A DNA stretch of 64,000 nt from Devosia sp. (GCF_025809055.1 NZ_CP075529.1:1798001-1862000), one strand, 5' to 3'. Shown: positions 43,951 to 52,692, counted from the stretch's first letter. Notes: generated by a model from the letters alone, not told the origin. Made by a program: numbers and translations.

Positions 43951-43972
43951 GGGCATAAGGATTGTGTAAAGG
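43951..43972 (-). promoter_or_regulatory. Candidate KdpE binding site / kdp promoter element
   Basis: On the minus strand the sequence reads CTTTACACAATCCTTATG within GC-rich surroundings, about 75 bp upstream of the 27-residue peptide gene. It resembles the TTTACA/TTTATA elements that KdpE binds upstream of kdp operons. It is the only AT-rich block in this leader. Confidence 0.45.
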
Positions 43973-44102
43973 TCGGCGCGCCGTTCCCGGCGCCACCGAT
44001 GCCCATACGGAGGTGGTCCGTCCACCCACGTGAGGACGGACTGCAAGCATCGATCGCCCACGAAAATCTGAGCCAGAAAAGGGTTCAATCTCGTGGATGA
44101 AA

Positions 44103-44179
44103 TGGCGCGCCCGAAGAGATTCGAACTCCTGACCCCCAGATTCGTAGTCTGGTGCTCTATCCAGCTGAGCTACGGGCGC
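44103..44179 (-). tRNA. tRNA-Arg (anticodon ACG)
   Basis: A full cloverleaf reads on the minus strand. The acceptor GCGCCCG (44179-44173) pairs with CGGGCGC (44113-44107). The D arm is AGCTCAGCTGGATAGAGC, and the anticodon stem CCAGA/TCTGG encloses the loop CTACGAA, giving anticodon ACG. The T arm contains GTTCGAATC. The 3' CCA is encoded (44105-44103). ACG decodes arginine CGU/CGC/CGA after inosine modification. Confidence 0.97.
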
Positions 44180-44296
44180 GCAGGCCGCCTTGGCGGCATC
44201 GTTCGGAGCGGTTTGTTCCGAAGCGGCGCAACCCATACATGGCTGGCCGGACCATTGCAAGCACCGCCCTGTGGATTTTCCGCCGTTGGGCGAAGC

Positions 44297-45730
44297 TCAT
44301 GCCGGGTCGCGCGGCAGGACGATGTCGAAACGCGTGCCGATTTCACTGTCGCCGAGGAAAATGCGCCCGCCCTGGGCCTCGACGAGTTCGCGGGCAATTG
44401 CCAGCCCGAGGCCGGTTCCACCCGATCGCACCGATCCTTCAAAGGCCACGAAGAGGTGTTCGCGCGCCCGCGCCGGCAGCCCCGGCCCATTGTCGGCCAC
44501 CGACAGCGTCACCTCCCGGTCGCCAGCCAAGGCCGAAACGGTGATCTGGTTGGGCGGGCTCGCCGCGCTTTCGGCCTCCAGGGCCTCCCGGGCATTCTTG
44601 AACAGATTAAGCAGGACACGCGCCATCATCGCCCCGTCGGCGAGAACCATCAGTTCAGGGGAAACGGTGTCCTCAAAACTGATCGAGGGGTGGTTCAGCA
44701 CGCGTGCATCAAATGCGGCATCCTCCACCAGCGGACGCAAGGCCACGGGCGCCAGTTGCGGCGCGGCATTGGCCTCACGGCCATAATCCATGACGGACTG
44801 GGCGAAGGCGATGGCCCGGTCAAGGGTCGTCACCAGCCGGGGTGCCAGCCGCTGCACCTTGGGGTCATCCAGTGTCGCCACCTGGTCCGACAACAATTGT
44901 GCCGAGGTCAGCATATTGCGCAGGTCGTGATTGATCTTGGCCACGGCAAGACCAAGGTCAGCCAAGTGACGGCGCTGCCGCAGCAAGGCAAAGATCTCAC
45001 TCTCCATCGCCGCCAGTTCGCGTTCGACGATACCGATCTCGTCGGCCCGCTCGGACGGACTGAGGATCAGTGCGGCATTTTCCGGAGCCTTGCGAAAGGC
45101 GAGCATATTGTCGGCCAGGCGCAAGACCGGATCGATGAACAGCCGGCTGACCAGCACGTAAAGGACGAAGGCCGTTATTGCGGCAATGCCCAGCGAGACC
45201 AGAACGATATTTCTGGAATAATCGAACATGTCGCGCCGCAAGGGGCCCTCGGGCATCAGGATTTCGACCAGGCTTTCGTCCAGATCCCCCTCGCCGACGA
45301 TCCGCAATGTCCGGCCCGGCCCGGCAAGCATGACCTCGATCGCGCCCCCGATCTGGCTGGCCAGATCGCGCTGGCGCATGTCGGCCGTGATCACCAGATC
45401 GGGCGTCACCGGGTCGGTCAACTCGATCAGCTGACTCTGCCCTTCGCGGCGATAGACGATGGCATAGGCGCCCGCAGCGTTGAGCAGACGATCCGTGAGA
45501 TTGCGCGGCAGGCTCATGACATCGGGAACCGAATCCAGGACCCGCGCGGCCACCACGCCCACCCTCAGGCGATCCTGCAGCCAGCTGTCGCGATAGCCGG
45601 CGATGGAGGGGAAATAGACGACCACTTCGACAAGCAGGATGACACCAATGATGGTGGCAATCAGCTTGTTCGAAAGTCCGGAAAACCTGCTGGGCAAAGC
45701 GCTGGGATGGTCGGTCATCGGATCGATCAT
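44297..45730 (-). CDS. Orphan sensor histidine kinase
   Basis: Two-component sensor of 477 residues. One membrane segment lies at about residues 24-44 (LIATIIGVILLVEVVVYFP), then a periplasmic domain of about 130 residues, a second segment near 180-200 (NIVLVSLGIAAITAFVLYVL), and a HAMP-type linker (RLFIDPVLRLADNMLAF). The phosphorylated histidine is His268 in AKINHDLRNMLTSA. The ATPase domain has NLFKNAREALEAE, DNGPGLP and GGTGLGLAIARELVE. No response regulator is adjacent, so the partner is elsewhere. The stimulus is not evident. Confidence 0.9.
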   Translation of the reverse strand: MIDPMTDHPSALPSRFSGLSNKLIATIIGVILLVEVVVYFPSIAGYRDSWLQDRLRVGVVAARVLDSVPDVMSLPRNLTDRLLNAAGAYAIVYRREGQSQLIELTDPVTPDLVITADMRQRDLASQIGGAIEVMLAGPGRTLRIVGEGDLDESLVEILMPEGPLRRDMFDYSRNIVLVSLGIAAITAFVLYVLVSRLFIDPVLRLADNMLAFRKAPENAALILSPSERADEIGIVERELAAMESEIFALLRQRRHLADLGLAVAKINHDLRNMLTSAQLLSDQVATLDDPKVQRLAPRLVTTLDRAIAFAQSVMDYGREANAAPQLAPVALRPLVEDAAFDARVLNHPSISFEDTVSPELMVLADGAMMARVLLNLFKNAREALEAESAASPPNQITVSALAGDREVTLSVADNGPGLPARAREHLFVAFEGSVRSGGTGLGLAIARELVEAQGGRIFLGDSEIGTRFDIVLPRDPA

Positions 45731-45758
45731 AGGCCAAGCCTGACGGCGCCGTCAGCCC

Positions 45759-47186
45759 CTACCAGGGCAGAAGCCGTCGCGCTGCACGCCGGCGCGACGC
45801 CCAGGGTGACTCTGGGCGCGCGGCAGCATGCCTCCTGGCCAGGTCCGACAGCGCCACGAGAGCGCCGGGCGCTGGAACCGCGGGATCGGCAAGCCGCGAA
45901 AAGTCCACCCCGTTCTCCATGGCGAAAGCCAGAACTGCCGCCGTTTCCGCCGCACCGAACCCGAAGGCCGCGCCGCCGACAATCTTGTCGTCGCCACCGA
46001 CCAGAACCTTGAGCAGCCCCAGATCAACGCCAGCGGCCAGCGCCGCCAGATTTTCCGACAGGCTGGCCCGCAAGACCTGTATCCGCGCCGGCGATTTCCC
46101 GCGCAACAGCGCGGAGCGGCCAATCTGGACCAGGGGCGGATCGGTGGGAACGAGTTTCGGAGGCACGAACCCCTGGCGTTTCGCCGCGACTCCCGCAACC
46201 GCGTCGACAATCGCCTGACCCTGGGCAAGCGCCTCCCCCCATTGGCCGATCCCGGCTGCGATCCCGGCAAGGCGCACCAGCCGATTGCTGCTTCGCCCGC
46301 CCGCCCGCACCTGCAGTGATCCGTCCGGCTCCATGGTCAGTTTGGCCGCCACGAGATCGAGATCGCTCACATCGGCGACCCGTCCAGTGCTGACCAGGAC
46401 ATGAGAGACATCGAGGGTATCCGCGTCCCCATTCGGCATGGCGAGCACAATTCCGGTGCCCTGCCGCCTTGGCTGGATTTCCTGCACCATGGCCCCGTCG
46501 AGGACCGTTACCTCTTCGTCGGAGAGGTGCCGCACCAGCATGGCCACGGCTTCAGGATCATAGTCCGCGAGCAAGGCCCCCTGCGGCACCAGGGAGACCG
46601 CAGTGCCCAAGCGGCGGTAGGCCTGCGCCAGACACACCGCGCTTTCATCGCCACCAATCACCAGCAGGTGCGTCAGCTTGCGGCTGTTGTCGAGCAGGCT
46701 GGCGGGGTCGAACACGGCGATCTCATCGAGGCCCGGCACGTCGGGCAGCGCCGGATGACCGCCAACGGCCAGGATGAAGCGGCGTGGCCTGACGACGTCG
46801 TCCCCCACCTTGAGGCCCGAGGCATCGACGAATCGACTGGCGCCAGCAACCACCCCAATGCCCAGCGCAGCGAGCCGGTCACGGCTGGTCTCGGGCTCCA
46901 TTTGGCCCACCAGATGGTCCAACCGCTCCTGAATGGCCTTCATCGCCACTTTCGGCGTTTCCGGGCCAATCCCGAAATGTCCATTGCGCCGCAGCGCCTG
47001 CGCATGAGCAGCACTGGCCGCGAGTCCGGCCAGTTTTGTCGCATGGGCCTGAATATCACCAGGTTCTGCCCGGCCGCGATCGACCAGGGTGACCTCCAGC
47101 CCGCGGTGCCGGGCATGCCTGGCCAGCGCCACGCCAAGAGCGCCGGCGCCCACGATGCACAGGTCGGGTCGTATCGCCTCAGCCAT
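45759..47186 (-). CDS. FAD/NAD-binding oxidoreductase of the pyridine-nucleotide disulfide family lacking redox cysteines
   Basis: Flavoprotein of 475 residues. Its FAD site is CIVGAGALGVALARHARHRG, the NAD site LLVIGGDESAVCLAQAYRRLG, and a C-terminal dimerisation-like domain has KVLVGGDDKIVGGAAFGFGA. In dihydrolipoamide or mercuric reductases the first domain carries CxxxxC after the FAD site. Here that place reads GDIQAHATKLAGLAA, with no cysteine pair, so normal disulfide exchange is excluded. The ATG at 47186 is chosen over an upstream TTG. It lies 28 bp before the orphan kinase gene on the same strand; a shared job is possible but not shown. Confidence 0.82.
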   Translation of the reverse strand: MAEAIRPDLCIVGAGALGVALARHARHRGLEVTLVDRGRAEPGDIQAHATKLAGLAASAAHAQALRRNGHFGIGPETPKVAMKAIQERLDHLVGQMEPETSRDRLAALGIGVVAGASRFVDASGLKVGDDVVRPRRFILAVGGHPALPDVPGLDEIAVFDPASLLDNSRKLTHLLVIGGDESAVCLAQAYRRLGTAVSLVPQGALLADYDPEAVAMLVRHLSDEEVTVLDGAMVQEIQPRRQGTGIVLAMPNGDADTLDVSHVLVSTGRVADVSDLDLVAAKLTMEPDGSLQVRAGGRSSNRLVRLAGIAAGIGQWGEALAQGQAIVDAVAGVAAKRQGFVPPKLVPTDPPLVQIGRSALLRGKSPARIQVLRASLSENLAALAAGVDLGLLKVLVGGDDKIVGGAAFGFGAAETAAVLAFAMENGVDFSRLADPAVPAPGALVALSDLARRHAAARPESPWASRRRAARRLLPW

Positions 47187-47280
47187 TTTCACCAAGCATC
47201 ACTTTGAGTGCGGCTTTTATGCGGATATTGACCCGCCAATACAACTGCTTGTCGAGGGCCCGCCATGCACATGAGCCGCG

Positions 47281-47309
47281 TTGACTTGCCCGCCAGTTTT
47301 CCCTATAGA
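47281..47309 (+). promoter_or_regulatory. Sigma-70-type promoter of rpmH-rnpA
   Basis: TTGACT at 47281-47286 is followed after exactly 17 bp by TATAGA at 47304-47309, the clearest housekeeping promoter in the window. It lies about 100 bp before the rpmH start. That leaves a leader with a long GC-rich inverted segment (around 47325-47365) that might fold. Confidence 0.8.
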
Positions 47310-47409
47310 CGCCCCAACCCGGAAGGCAGGGCTCTGGCTGGCCTTCCCCACGTTTTCTGCCCCGGCAGTCGCAAAGAAGAGGAACCGTGCAACAGCGCGG
47401 TCTGATGTT

Positions 47410-47544
47410 ATGAAGCGTACATACCAGCCCAGCAAGCTCGTGCGTGCCCGTCGTCACGGTTTCCGTGCCCGCATGGCGACCAAGGACGGCCGCGCGATTC
47501 TCAATCGCCGCCGTGCTCTGGGCCGCAAGAAGCTGTCGGCCTAA
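47410..47544 (+). CDS. rpmH: Ribosomal protein L34
   Basis: Very basic 44-residue large-subunit ribosomal protein: MKRTYQPSKLVRARRHGFRA, then RMATKDGRAILNRRRALGRK and KLSA. This matches L34 over its whole length. An upstream in-frame extension exists but lacks similarity to the family; the ATG at 47410 is the standard start. It is followed after 15 bp by rnpA, the usual order near the replication origin, although no dnaA or origin is in this window. Confidence 0.97.
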   Translation: MKRTYQPSKLVRARRHGFRARMATKDGRAILNRRRALGRKKLSA

Positions 47545-47559
47545 CGGATCGGTGGCCGG

Positions 47560-47967
47560 ATGACGGCCGACCCTTCTGCACCCGAAGCGAAATTGCGCCG
47601 CCTCAAGCGGCGCTCGCAATTTCTCAGAGCCGCCCGGGGCAATCGCGCCGGGCGCTCTGCGTTTGGCCTGCAGGCGATCGCCACGGACCAGCCTGAACCG
47701 GGTATCGGTTACACCGTCACCAAGAAAGTGGGCAATTCGCCCGAGCGCAACCGTATGAAGCGGCGCCTGCGCGCGGCTGCGGCAGCGTGTGCGCGTGACT
47801 TTCGGCCCGGACATGACTATGTCCTGCTGGCGCGGCGGGAAGCCTTGGGGCAGCCCTTCGCCAAAATGGTCCTCGATCTTGCGGACCTCATCGCCCGCGT
47901 TCACGACAAGAACGCCGGCAGTCGACACAATTCTCCCGGCCGCGGCCAACGGAACGCCAGACCATGA
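47560..47967 (+). CDS. rnpA: Ribonuclease P protein component
   Basis: Protein cofactor of RNase P, which trims 5' leaders of tRNA precursors. The 135 residues have the family RNR box VGNSPERNRMKRRLRAAA, the N-terminal LRRLKRRSQFLRAARG and the strand HDYVLLARREAL. A short basic tail (RHNSPGRGQRNARP) extends beyond the usual end. It overlaps yidC by four bases (ATGA). Confidence 0.95.
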   Translation: MTADPSAPEAKLRRLKRRSQFLRAARGNRAGRSAFGLQAIATDQPEPGIGYTVTKKVGNSPERNRMKRRLRAAAAACARDFRPGHDYVLLARREALGQPFAKMVLDLADLIARVHDKNAGSRHNSPGRGQRNARP

Positions 47968-49799
47968 ACTCTGACAATCGCAATGTGATCCTCGCCGTGG
48001 TGCTCAGCATGATCGTGCTGTTCGGCTGGCAGTTCTTCATTGCCGGACCGCAGCTCGAACAGGCTCAGCGGCAGGCGGAAGAGCGCGCAGCGGCCCAGGC
48101 CGAACAGAACCTTGCGGTTCCGCAGACCACGGCCGAAGGCGCGACCCCCGCAGCCGATGCCGCCACCACGCCTGTAGCCTTTGAGACCCGCGACTCGGCG
48201 CTTGCGTCATCCGAACGCGTCACGATTTCCACGGCTGACCTTGAAGGCTCGATCAATCTGACCGGCGCCCGCATCGATGATCTCGAGCTCAAGCAGTACC
48301 GTGAGACGGTCGATCCTGATTCTCCCATCATCGCTCTTCTGACCCCGGCCGGCCGGCCCGATGCCTATTTCATCGAGCAGGGCTGGGTTGCCGCTGCCGG
48401 TTCCACCGTTGCCCTGCCAGACACCAATACTGTCTGGACCGTTGAGGGCGACAACACCACCCTGACGGCGGAAACCCCGGTTACGCTGCGCTATGACAAT
48501 GGCCAGGGGCTGGTCTTCCACCGCACCTTTGCGGTCGATGACTATTACCTGTTCACCGTCACCCAGACCGTCGACAATGCCGGCGCCGGTGACGTGGCCC
48601 TCTTCCCCTTTGCCCGCGTCGTGCGCCATGGCAATCCGCAGGTGCAGAACTTCTTCATCCAGCACGAAGGCCCGATTGGGGTGCTGGGCAACAATAATTA
48701 CGTGGCCCGCAAGTATCACGACCTGCAGAATGAGCGTCAGGTCGATTTTGCCTCGACCAATGGCTGGGTCGGCATTGCCGACAAGTACTGGGCCACGGCC
48801 GTGCTGCCCAAGCCCGATGCCGGGATCAATGCCCGCTTCGCTTATTCGGCCCCCAATGGCACCAATGTCTTCCAGTCCAATTATGTGGAAACCCAGCCGG
48901 TCGTCGTCCCCGCCAATGGCAGCATCAGCCACGAGGCCTACATCTTTGCCGGCGCCAAGGAAGATGCCGTTATCAACTCCTATCAGCAGACCTATGGTTT
49001 CGACCGTCTGGAACTGCTGATCGACTGGGGCTGGTTCCACTTCCTGACCAAGCCCATGCACTGGCTGCTGGTCACGCTCTACGGCATCATGGGCAATTTC
49101 GGCCTGGCCGTGCTCGCCGTGACCGTCATCGTCAAGGCGATCTTCTTCCCGCTGGCCAACCGGTCCTACGCGTCCATGGCCGCCATGCGCCGCGTACAGC
49201 CGGAAATGAAGGCCATCCAGGAACGGCTCAAGGATGACCGCGCCGCCCAGCAACAGGCGATGATGGAGCTCTACAAGAAGGAAAAGATCAATCCGCTGGC
49301 CGGCTGCTGGCCGATCCTGATCCAGATCCCGGTCTTCTTCGCGCTCTATACGGTCATCTTCATCAGCCTCGAAATGCGCCACGCGCCGTTCTTTGGCTGG
49401 ATTCAGGATCTGGCTGCGCCCGATCCGACCAATATCTTCACGCTGTTCGGGCTGATCCCGTGGAATCCCACGGCCCTGCCTGTCCTGGGTGGCTTCCTGC
49501 ATCTGGGCATCTGGCCGGTCATCATGGGCATCACCATGTGGGTGCAGATGAAGCTCAACCCGCCGCCGCCGGATCCGACGCAGGCCATGATCTTCAACTG
49601 GATGCCGGTCATCTTCACCTTCATGCTGGGCACGTTCCCGGCGGGTCTGGTGATCTACTGGGCCTGGAACAACACGCTCTCGATTGCCCAGCAGTGGTTC
49701 ATCATGAAGCGCCACGGTGTCGAGGTGAACCTGTTCGGCAATATTGCCGACAGCTTCCGCAAGAAGCCCAAGCCGGCCGAAGAAGGCACCAAGAACTAA
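47964..49799 (+). CDS. yidC: Membrane protein insertase YidC
   Basis: Inserts proteins into the inner membrane alone or with SecYEG. The 611 residues follow the Gram-negative plan. They begin with an N-terminal membrane segment (VILAVVLSMIVLFGWQFFI) and a long periplasmic beta domain (about 90-350). Five C-terminal membrane segments follow, with the conserved FGLAVLAVTVIVKAIFFPLA and NPLAGCWPILIQIPVFFALY. The hydrophilic-groove arginine is in AIFFPLANRSYASM. A hairpin (49813-49833) follows the stop. Confidence 0.97.
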   Translation: MNSDNRNVILAVVLSMIVLFGWQFFIAGPQLEQAQRQAEERAAAQAEQNLAVPQTTAEGATPAADAATTPVAFETRDSALASSERVTISTADLEGSINLTGARIDDLELKQYRETVDPDSPIIALLTPAGRPDAYFIEQGWVAAAGSTVALPDTNTVWTVEGDNTTLTAETPVTLRYDNGQGLVFHRTFAVDDYYLFTVTQTVDNAGAGDVALFPFARVVRHGNPQVQNFFIQHEGPIGVLGNNNYVARKYHDLQNERQVDFASTNGWVGIADKYWATAVLPKPDAGINARFAYSAPNGTNVFQSNYVETQPVVVPANGSISHEAYIFAGAKEDAVINSYQQTYGFDRLELLIDWGWFHFLTKPMHWLLVTLYGIMGNFGLAVLAVTVIVKAIFFPLANRSYASMAAMRRVQPEMKAIQERLKDDRAAQQQAMMELYKKEKINPLAGCWPILIQIPVFFALYTVIFISLEMRHAPFFGWIQDLAAPDPTNIFTLFGLIPWNPTALPVLGGFLHLGIWPVIMGITMWVQMKLNPPPPDPTQAMIFNWMPVIFTFMLGTFPAGLVIYWAWNNTLSIAQQWFIMKRHGVEVNLFGNIADSFRKKPKPAEEGTKN

Positions 49800-49812
49800 C
49801 AACACGCCTCGG

Positions 49813-49833
49813 GCCCGCCGCACACCGGCGGGC
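49813..49833 (+). terminator. Hairpin after yidC
   Basis: GCCCGCCG (49813-49820) pairs with CGGCGGGC (49826-49833) across CACAC, followed by TTCGACTTT. It is a strong stem with a poor T-run, so it may only attenuate into engB. Confidence 0.45.
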
Positions 49834-49855
49834 TTCGACTTTGAGGGCTACGACC

Positions 49856-50500
49856 ATGTCCCAGCCAGATTTCTCGCCCGATACCATCGAGCGCGGCCGC
49901 CTGATGTTTGCCCGCCCCTTCGCCTTCGTGAAGGGCTGCGTGCGCATTGCCGACCTGCCCCCCATGGATCGCCTGGAGATTGCCTTTGCCGGCCGCTCAA
50001 ATGTCGGCAAATCGAGCCTGATCAACGCATTGTGCGGCACCTCGGGCCTCGCCCGCACGTCGAATACGCCGGGCCGCACTCAGGAACTCAATATCTTCGA
50101 GAGCCAGAGCGAAAATCTGCGCATCGTCGATATGCCCGGCTACGGCTACGCCAAGGCACCCGAACCCAAGGTCAAGGCCTGGACCCAGCTCATTCACCAG
50201 TACCTCACCGGCCGCGCCACGCTGCGCCGGGTCTATGTGCTGGTCGATTCCCGTCACGGCCCCAAGGATAATGACATCAGTGTCATGAACGAGCTGGACC
50301 GGGCGGCGGTGAGCTATCAGGTAGTGCTGACCAAGATCGACAAGCCCTCGGCCAAGGAGCTAGAAACGGTCATTGCCCGGACACGCGCCACCATTGCCAA
50401 GCGCCCGGCCGCCCATCCCGACATCATCGAAACTTCGAGCGAAAAGGGCACGGGCCTGCAGCACCTGCGCAGCGAGATCGCCCTGCTGCTTGAAAGCTGA
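49856..50500 (+). CDS. engB: Ribosome biogenesis GTPase YihA/EngB (YsxC)
   Basis: GTPase needed for large-subunit ribosome assembly; 214 residues, normal length. G1 is GRSNVGKSS (46-54), the switch region has TSNTPGRTQELN, G3 is DMPGYGYAK, G4 is LTKIDK and G5 is ETSSEKG near the C-terminus. The ATG at 49856 is the family start. It lies 56 bp after yidC and ends 7 bp before the convergent amidotransferase gene. Confidence 0.95.
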   Translation: MSQPDFSPDTIERGRLMFARPFAFVKGCVRIADLPPMDRLEIAFAGRSNVGKSSLINALCGTSGLARTSNTPGRTQELNIFESQSENLRIVDMPGYGYAKAPEPKVKAWTQLIHQYLTGRATLRRVYVLVDSRHGPKDNDISVMNELDRAAVSYQVVLTKIDKPSAKELETVIARTRATIAKRPAAHPDIIETSSEKGTGLQHLRSEIALLLES

Positions 50501-50507
50501 CCGGCCG

Positions 50508-51221
50508 CTATTCGGCCGATTGGCGAAAGAAGCGCACGATATACTGGCTGACCAGCGGGCTGTCTGACGCTGCGGCAAAGGACGACAGCGCCGTCTCCAC
50601 CACGTCCTCACCGATCCGCCCACGCCTCCACTCGGCAAGGGCGGCGGCATAATCGTCGGCAAATTCGGGATGGCCCTGGAAACTCAGGGTCCGGCCATTG
50701 GAATAATGCAGCCCGGCATTGGGCGTGAATTCACTGCCCAGGATCACCGTAGCCTCTGGCGGCGCGACGATCACCTGGTCCTGATGCGAGCAGGCGATCG
50801 CAAGAACCTCGGGCGCGTCCGCCATGAAGTCGGGGCGCGCCAGCACGCCATAGTGGTGCCGGCCGATGCCCCAGCCCTTCTCGGACTTCCGGACATCGCC
50901 ACCCAGGGCATCGGCAATGATCTGATGGCCAAAGCAGATGCCGAGCATGGGCTTGCCTGCCGCGTGAACGGCGCGGATGAAGGCGCGCAGCGGCTCAAGC
51001 CAGGCGAAATCGTCATAAACCCCGGCGGGTGAACCGGTGATTGCAACGGCCTCGACATCCTCGGGGCGCGGCAGGTCTGCGCCGCCCCAGACATCGACGC
51101 CCTCATACGCGAACCCGCCGCCGCCAGCCTCGAACATGGTTTGGAACATGTCGATATAGCTGTCGAACTGACCAGCCAGATGTTCGGGAACTTTGCCGGT
51201 TTCGAGAATGGTGATTTTCAT
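50508..51221 (-). CDS. Class I glutamine amidotransferase-like protein
   Basis: Protein of 237 residues with a GATase1 fold. The catalytic cysteine is in MLGICFGHQIIADALGG (about residue 97), and the histidine and glutamate of the triad are in FQGHPEFADDY (about residue 185). It resembles stand-alone GMP-synthase-like amidotransferases, which often act on small amines or gamma-glutamyl compounds. No ligase or synthetase partner is adjacent. The true reaction is not determinable here. Confidence 0.85.
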   Translation of the reverse strand: MKITILETGKVPEHLAGQFDSYIDMFQTMFEAGGGGFAYEGVDVWGGADLPRPEDVEAVAITGSPAGVYDDFAWLEPLRAFIRAVHAAGKPMLGICFGHQIIADALGGDVRKSEKGWGIGRHHYGVLARPDFMADAPEVLAIACSHQDQVIVAPPEATVILGSEFTPNAGLHYSNGRTLSFQGHPEFADDYAAALAEWRRGRIGEDVVETALSSFAAASDSPLVSQYIVRFFRQSAE

Positions 51222-51280
51222 GACGCGCCGGGGTTGAACGATATCCGCACAGATATCGAAACCGCGTGCATCAAATCAAC

Positions 51281-51309
51281 CACCCCGGGGGCATGGCTGC
51301 CCCCCGGGT
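51281..51309 (-). terminator. Hairpin after msrB
   Basis: ACCCCGGGGGCA faces TGCCCCCCGGGTG around a short loop, within the 94 bp between msrB and the amidotransferase gene. On the minus strand it is followed by TTGATTTG rather than a pure T-run, so termination is likely but not certain. Confidence 0.45.
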
Positions 51310-51315
51310 GTGCAA

Positions 51316-51801
51316 TCAGGCGGCTTCGAAGGTCAGCGCCACGCCATTGATGCAGTATCGCAGGCCGGTTGGCGCCGGGCCGTCGTCGAACACATGGCCC
51401 TGATGGCCACCGCAATTGGAGCAATGCACCTCGATGCGGGCCATGAACAGGGAATTATCCTCTTTCGTGCCGATCGAACCGGGGATGAAATCCCAGAAGC
51501 TGGGCCAGCCGGTACCGCTGTCGAATTTCGTGTCTGAGGCAAAGAGAGCCTGCCCGCAACCGGCACATTTGAAGGTGCCCGCGCGCTTTTCGTCATTGAG
51601 GGGAGAGGTGAACGGCCGCTCGGTCGCCTCGTGGCGCAGCACCTGGTAGGCAGACGCATCAAGCTTGGCCTGCCATTCGGCATCACTCAGCTTGAAGGGA
51701 AATTCGCCCTCGGCGGCGATGGCCGGCAATTTGCCCAGAAACAGGCCCGACAAGACCAGGCCAGATCCACCGATCAGAAAATTCCGACGCAACGTGTTCA
51801 T
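51316..51801 (-). CDS. msrB: Peptide-methionine (R)-S-oxide reductase MsrB with twin-arginine-like signal
   Basis: Repairs oxidised methionine (R form); 161 residues. Zinc ligands are the CAGC pair in GTFKCAGCGQALF and the CSNC pair in EVHCSNCGGHQGHVF. The catalytic cysteine is in LRYCINGVAL near residue 152, and the GTGWPSFWDF substrate motif is present. The N-terminus MNTLRRNFLIGGSGLVLSG has a Tat-type RRxFL pattern with a hydrophobic segment and a cut near AIAAE, so it is likely exported to the periplasm. Confidence 0.95.
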   Translation of the reverse strand: MNTLRRNFLIGGSGLVLSGLFLGKLPAIAAEGEFPFKLSDAEWQAKLDASAYQVLRHEATERPFTSPLNDEKRAGTFKCAGCGQALFASDTKFDSGTGWPSFWDFIPGSIGTKEDNSLFMARIEVHCSNCGGHQGHVFDDGPAPTGLRYCINGVALTFEAA

Positions 51802-51909
51802 CTTCGTCCTCCTTCATCTGGACAGGCGCCGCCGCACCGGGAGAGGCACGGCGGCGCAATCGGCCTGACGGCAAGGGTCGGGGAGGCAGTGTCCCCCGTC
51901 AAGCCAAAA

Positions 51910-51936
51910 GGACGCCCTCAGGGACCGAGGGCGTCC
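51910..51936 (-). terminator. Intrinsic terminator of the fasciclin gene
   Basis: Perfect 10-bp stem, GGACGCCCTC (51910-51919) with GAGGGCGTCC (51927-51936). On the minus strand it is followed by TTTTGG. It lies 38 bp beyond the stop of the fasciclin-domain gene. Confidence 0.75.
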
Positions 51937-51973
51937 GGGTTCATCGTGTCATTCGTTGCGACACGAGGTCCGG

Positions 51974-52540
51974 TTACATGGCCGGCAGAAGAACCGCATC
52001 GATGACGTGGATGACGCCGTTCGACTGGTCGACGTCGGCGATGGTCACGGTGGCGGTGCCGCCATTGGCGTCGGTGATCTTGACCATGTCGCCATCAAGG
52101 CTGAAGGTCAGTTCGCCGCCCTGGACGGTCGCAGCCTTGTACTCGCCGCCATTGTCATTGATCATCTTGATCAGGTCGGCCGAGTGAATGTCACCGGCGA
52201 TGACGTGATAGGTCAGGACAGCGGTCAGCTGATCCTTGGCTTCGGGAGCCAGGAGGCCTTCAACAGTACCGGCCGGCAGGGCATCAAAAGCAGCGTTGAC
52301 CGGAGCAAACACGGTGAACGGGCCTTCGCCGGACAGCGTTTCGACCAGGCCAGCAGCCTGAACGGCAGCAACCAGGGTGGTGTGGTCGGCCGAGTTGACG
52401 GCGTTTTCGATGATATTGTTGGTGGCCGGCATCGGAGCGCCGCCAACCATCGGGGCGTCCTGGGCGATGACGGCAGCGCCCGAGACCGAACCAACGGTCA
52501 GCAGAGCGGCAACGGCGATAGCGCGAAGAGAAAGCGTCAT
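51974..52540 (-). CDS. Fasciclin (FAS1) domain secreted protein
   Basis: Exported adhesion-type protein of 188 residues. The signal peptide is MTLSLRAIAVAALLTVGSVS. One FAS1 domain follows, with box H1 GPFTVFAPVNAAFDAL and the conserved YHVIAG and ending VIHVIDAVLLP. Single-FAS1 proteins are common in rhizobia and related bacteria and may mediate cell-surface contact. It has its own terminator and is not tightly linked to its neighbours. Confidence 0.92.
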   Translation of the reverse strand: MTLSLRAIAVAALLTVGSVSGAAVIAQDAPMVGGAPMPATNNIIENAVNSADHTTLVAAVQAAGLVETLSGEGPFTVFAPVNAAFDALPAGTVEGLLAPEAKDQLTAVLTYHVIAGDIHSADLIKMINDNGGEYKAATVQGGELTFSLDGDMVKITDANGGTATVTIADVDQSNGVIHVIDAVLLPAM

Positions 52541-52692
52541 GGTGAAGTTCCTTCCTGTTTAATCTTGTTCCCTGTTGATCGGGACGCAGGAAGTTACGGG
52601 GGCCATTGGGGATAGTTTCAGCGCCAAGAAAAATTTCTGCGCGGCACCGAAAAATTTCCCGGCCGCGCTGGCGAGGACCCTCCAAAAGGGAA

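Noticed and set aside
44093..46012. 639-codon open frame on the plus strand across tRNA-Arg and the histidine kinase
   Set aside because: It passes through a tRNA gene and opposite a well-supported kinase; no domain is visible.
47281..47409. In-frame extension upstream of rpmH
   Set aside because: It coincides with the promoter and leader; L34 is 44 residues and starts at MKRTYQ.
48207..49823. 538-codon open frame on the minus strand opposite yidC
   Set aside because: It is an antisense artefact; the plus strand encodes a complete YidC.
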